Origin: Bacillus sp. 1NLA3E
GTDB lineage: Bacteria > Bacillota > Bacilli > Bacillales > Cytobacillaceae
NCBI RefSeq assembly: GCF_000242895.2
Contig: NC_021171.1
Coordinates: forward strand, 4,250,001 to 4,314,000
DNA: 64,000 nt
Direction: 5' to 3'
Each line of letters starts with the position of its first letter. Within the stretch, counting starts at the first letter, position 1. The notes under the pieces were generated by a model that did no database searches, had not been told where the DNA came from, and saw only the letters and a list, made by a program, of their open reading frames with translations. Shown one piece after another: positions 61,445 to 64,000 of the stretch. A program made the position numbers and the translations under genes.

Positions 61445-64000
61445 TTAATAAATTGAAAAGTACTCATCAATCCCGTCAGCAATTGCTTTTGCTAATGTAT
61501 TTTGATATGAATCTGTAACTAATTTTTGACGTTCGCTTGAGTTGTTTATAAAACCTAGCTCTACTAAAGTTGCAGGCATAGCTGATTCACGTAGCACTGA
61601 AAATGTCTCTCCATCAGTTCCACGATCATTCGCACCTGTATATTCAACCAAATTTTCCTGAATCAAGGTTGCGAGTGTCTTACTCATTGAAATTCTTTCT
61701 GGATTATTATGCATATCAGCATTGATTTTCGAAGGGTAATTTGGGTCATATTCATAGTAGTATGACTCGATACCATTAGCTGAAGTTTCCCCTGTTCCTG
61801 TAGCGTTATGATGAATACTAACGAAAATATCTGGATTTATATCATTTGCCATTTGGGAACGATCTAGTAATCCTACAGTGGAATTGTCATTACGAGACAT
61901 ATAAACTATATAGCCTCGATCTAATAATAATGATTGAACTTTTTTCGCAACAGCTAAATTCAAGTCTGCTTCTTTATAACCACCAGCAGTTGCACCAGGA
62001 TCAGTCCCACCATGTCCCGGGTCTAAAAATACTGTTGCTTTTGATAATTGATTGAACGTTACAATCTTTCCAGGCAATGTTGTGACATAGCCGTTCTTTC
62101 CCGTTTCTCTGAACGTTACGGTGTGTCTTCCATCACTAAATTTGGTTGTGTCGAGAGTATAATGATAGCCTGCATTCCCATTGTGGTACTCTGGAAAGAC
62201 TTTTTGGACATCTGGTCTCGCATCTCCATAGATCGCCTGACCTGCCACTACACCGTCTACCAGTACTTCAATTTTCGACACTCCGCTTTCATCCAAAAAC
62301 CAGCCCCGCACGTTTTGGTTTCCTTTTAGTATTTTGCCAGAAACCGGATCATCGATATACCCGAGGACATTTGCAATCGTTATAGTCTTTTCAGGCAATG
62401 TTGTGACAAAGCCGTTCATTCCTGTTTCTCTGAACGTTACGGTATGTCTTCCATCTCTAAATTTGGTTGTGTCGAGAGTGTAATGAAAGCCACCATTCCC
62501 ATTGTGGTACTCTGGAAAGACTTTCTGGACATCTGGTCTCGCATCTCCATAGATCGCCTGACCTGCCACTACACCGTCTACCAGTACTTCAATTTTCGAC
62601 ACTCCGCTTTCATCTAAAAACCAGCCCCGTACGTTTTGGGACCCGATAAGTGTTTTGCCAGAAACCGGATCATCGATATACCCGAGGACATTTGCAATCG
62701 TTATAGTCTTTTCAGGCAATGTTGTGACATAGCCGTTCTTTCCTGTTTCTCTGAACGTTACGGTATGTCTTCCATCTCTAAATTTGGTTGTGTCGAGAGT
62801 GTAATGAAAGCCACCATTCCCATTGTGGTACTCTGGAAAGACTTTCTGGACATCTGGTCTCGCATCTCCATAGATCGCCTGACCTGCCACTACACCGTCT
62901 ACCAGTACTTCAATTTTTGATACTCCACTTTCATCTAAAAACCAGCCCCGTACGTTTTGGGACCCTACTAGCGTTTTGCCAGAAACCGGATCATCGATAT
63001 ACCCGAGGACATTTGCAATCGTTATAGTCTTTTCAGGCAATGTTGTGACATAGCCGTTCATTCCTGTTTCTCTGAACGTTACGGTATGTCTTCCATCTCT
63101 AAATTTGGTTGTGTCGAGCGTAAAATGAAAGCCCGCATTCCCATTGTGGTACGCTGGAAAGACTTTCTGGACATCTGGTCTCGCATCTCCATAGATCGCC
63201 TGACCTGCCACTATACCGTCTACCAGTACTTCAATTTTCGACACTCCGCTTTCATCTAAAAACCAGCCCCGTACGTTTTGGGACCCGATAAGTGTTTTGC
63301 CAGAAACCGGATCATCGATATACCCGAGGACATTTGCAATCGTTATAGTCTTTTCAGGCAATGTTGTGACATAGCCGTTCATTCCTGTTTCTCTGAACGT
63401 TACGGTATGTCTTCCATCACTAAATTTGGTTGTGTCGAGAGTATAATGAAAGCCACCATTCCTATTGTGGTACGCTGGAAAGACTTTCTGGACATCTGGT
63501 CTCGCATCTCCATAGATCGCCTGACCTGCCACTACACCGTCTACCAGCACTTCAATTTTCGATACTCCGCTTTCATCTAAAAACCAGCCCCGTACGTTTT
63601 GGGACCCGATAAGTGTTTTGCCAGAAACCGGATCATCGATATACCCGAGGACATTTGCAATCGTTATAGTCTTTTCAGGCAATGTTGTGACATAGCCGTT
63701 CATTCCTGTTTCTCTAAACGTTACGTTATGTCTTCCATCTCTAAATTTGGTTGTGTCGAGAGTGTAATGAAAGCCCGCATTCCCATTGTGGTACTCTGGA
63801 AAGACTTTTTGGACATCCGGTCTCGCATCTCCATAAATCGCCTGGCCTGCCACTACACCGTCTACCAATACTTCAATTTTTGCTACTCCACTTTCATCCA
63901 AAAACCAGCCCCGTACGTTTTGGGACCCTACTAGCGTTTTGCCAGAAACCGGATCATCGATATACCCGATTGAATTTATTTGTGCTGATGCATAAATGGG
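61445..64000 (-). CDS. Secreted N-acetylmuramoyl-L-alanine amidase with six long Ig-like repeats (5' end outside window)
   Basis: The frame is open from base 64000 leftwards. The first visible residues (PIYASAQINSIGYIDD) look like the end of a signal peptide cut at ASA-Q, so only about 25 codons are missing. Six repeats of 107 residues follow, each with GYIDDPVSGKTL, NVRGWFLDESGV, KIEVLVDGVVAGQ and RHTVTFRETG; they resemble bacterial Ig (Big_7-type) domains. The C-terminal about 190 residues are an Amidase_3 domain with zinc ligands in DPGHGGTD, KEADLNL and SIHHNA and catalytic Glu in LVELGF. It cleaves the peptide-glycan bond in the wall; the repeats probably bind the wall polymer. Confidence 0.92.
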   Translation of the reverse strand, partial: PIYASAQINSIGYIDDPVSGKTLVGSQNVRGWFLDESGVAKIEVLVDGVVAGQAIYGDARPDVQKVFPEYHNGNAGFHYTLDTTKFRDGRHNVTFRETGMNGYVTTLPEKTITIANVLGYIDDPVSGKTLIGSQNVRGWFLDESGVSKIEVLVDGVVAGQAIYGDARPDVQKVFPAYHNRNGGFHYTLDTTKFSDGRHTVTFRETGMNGYVTTLPEKTITIANVLGYIDDPVSGKTLIGSQNVRGWFLDESGVSKIEVLVDGIVAGQAIYGDARPDVQKVFPAYHNGNAGFHFTLDTTKFRDGRHTVTFRETGMNGYVTTLPEKTITIANVLGYIDDPVSGKTLVGSQNVRGWFLDESGVSKIEVLVDGVVAGQAIYGDARPDVQKVFPEYHNGNGGFHYTLDTTKFRDGRHTVTFRETGKNGYVTTLPEKTITIANVLGYIDDPVSGKTLIGSQNVRGWFLDESGVSKIEVLVDGVVAGQAIYGDARPDVQKVFPEYHNGNGGFHYTLDTTKFRDGRHTVTFRETGMNGFVTTLPEKTITIANVLGYIDDPVSGKILKGNQNVRGWFLDESGVSKIEVLVDGVVAGQAIYGDARPDVQKVFPEYHNGNAGYHYTLDTTKFSDGRHTVTFRETGKNGYVTTLPGKIVTFNQLSKATVFLDPGHGGTDPGATAGGYKEADLNLAVAKKVQSLLLDRGYIVYMSRNDNSTVGLLDRSQMANDINPDIFVSIHHNATGTGETSANGIESYYYEYDPNYPSKINADMHNNPERISMSKTLATLIQENLVEYTGANDRGTDGETFSVLRESAMPATLVELGFINNSSERQKLVTDSYQNTLAKAIADGIDEYFSIY
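62050..63975 (-). repeat. Six tandem in-frame repeats of 321 bases inside the amidase gene
   Basis: GATATACCCGAGG-type blocks recur near 62354, 62675, 62996, 63317 and 63638 (63959 in slightly changed form), spaced by 321 bases. Copies are nearly identical at base level with few scattered changes. The last (C-terminal) copy differs most (GKILKGNQ). Assembly from short reads could miscount the copies. Confidence 0.92.

Noticed and set aside
62048-63934. Series of similar plus-strand frames over the amidase repeats
   Set aside because: They repeat every 321 bases because the amidase repeats do; they have no domain match and are antisense to a clear gene.

Overview
The window comes from a low-GC Gram-positive, spore-forming member of the Bacillaceae, probably near Neobacillus/Bacillus. 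The backbone matches the B. subtilis tagO - yvyE - degU - degV - comFA - comFC - hpf / secA - prfB neighbourhood, and a 46-residue Sda-like protein (sporulation checkpoint) is present. Several pieces of that neighbourhood are missing: no degS beside degU, no comFB, no flagellar genes between comFC and hpf. The secA-prfB pair points the opposite way from hpf. Two large accessory blocks sit in this backbone. No rRNA, tRNA, CRISPR array or transposase was recognised.

Bases 1-11.7 kb, minus strand: a multihaem cytochrome c locus. It holds two exported six-haem proteins (one cut by the window edge), a membrane-anchored twelve-haem NapC/NirT-type protein, and three paralogous ten-haem NapC/NirT-type proteins: at least 54 CxxCH sites in six genes. 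Between them are a membrane-anchored TPR protein and a membrane-anchored NHL beta-propeller. A 37-bp block with fixed internal spacing precedes each ten-haem gene. The layout suggests electrons pass from membrane menaquinol through the cell wall to an outside acceptor. That is inference.

12-25 kb: secA, prfB (with its programmed +1 frameshift), a pair of short-chain chromate-transporter genes, hpf, comFC, comFA, an SH3b-repeat glucosaminidase, degV and sda. Intergenic regions carry short diverged repeats and copies of a GGGGTCAGGCAC-type repeat.

25-48 kb, minus strand: an unusual type VII secretion (T7SS) island inserted between degU and degV. Read in the direction of transcription it has EssC (FHA plus FtsK-type ATPase domains), a YukD/EsaB-like ubiquitin-fold protein, a lipoprotein, a frameshifted lipase effector with the toxin domain first, a small helical partner, two WXG100 proteins, a DUF6382-like/FHA protein, a PP2C phosphatase, a Ser/Thr kinase with an outer TPR domain, a small membrane protein with a ladder of Thr motifs, and a 1650-residue Ig-repeat wall-spanning protein. 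A second effector module follows: a WXG-like partner, a glycine-zipper toxin candidate, a polytopic membrane protein and two pairs of duplicated small proteins. EsaA/YueB, EssA and a recognisable EssB/YukC are absent. The kinase, phosphatase, FHA domains and repeated E-(E/G)-T-(S/T)-x-L motifs suggest a phosphothreonine-switched secretion system next to degU, whose B. subtilis homologue activates the yuk T7SS operon.

48-64 kb: degU, yvyE, tagO, the dTDP-rhamnose operon rmlACBD, three family-2 glycosyltransferases, a Wzy-like polymerase that appears to start at an AUA codon, a solute-binding protein without a lipobox, and a cell-wall amidase with six near-identical 107-residue repeats running off the right edge.
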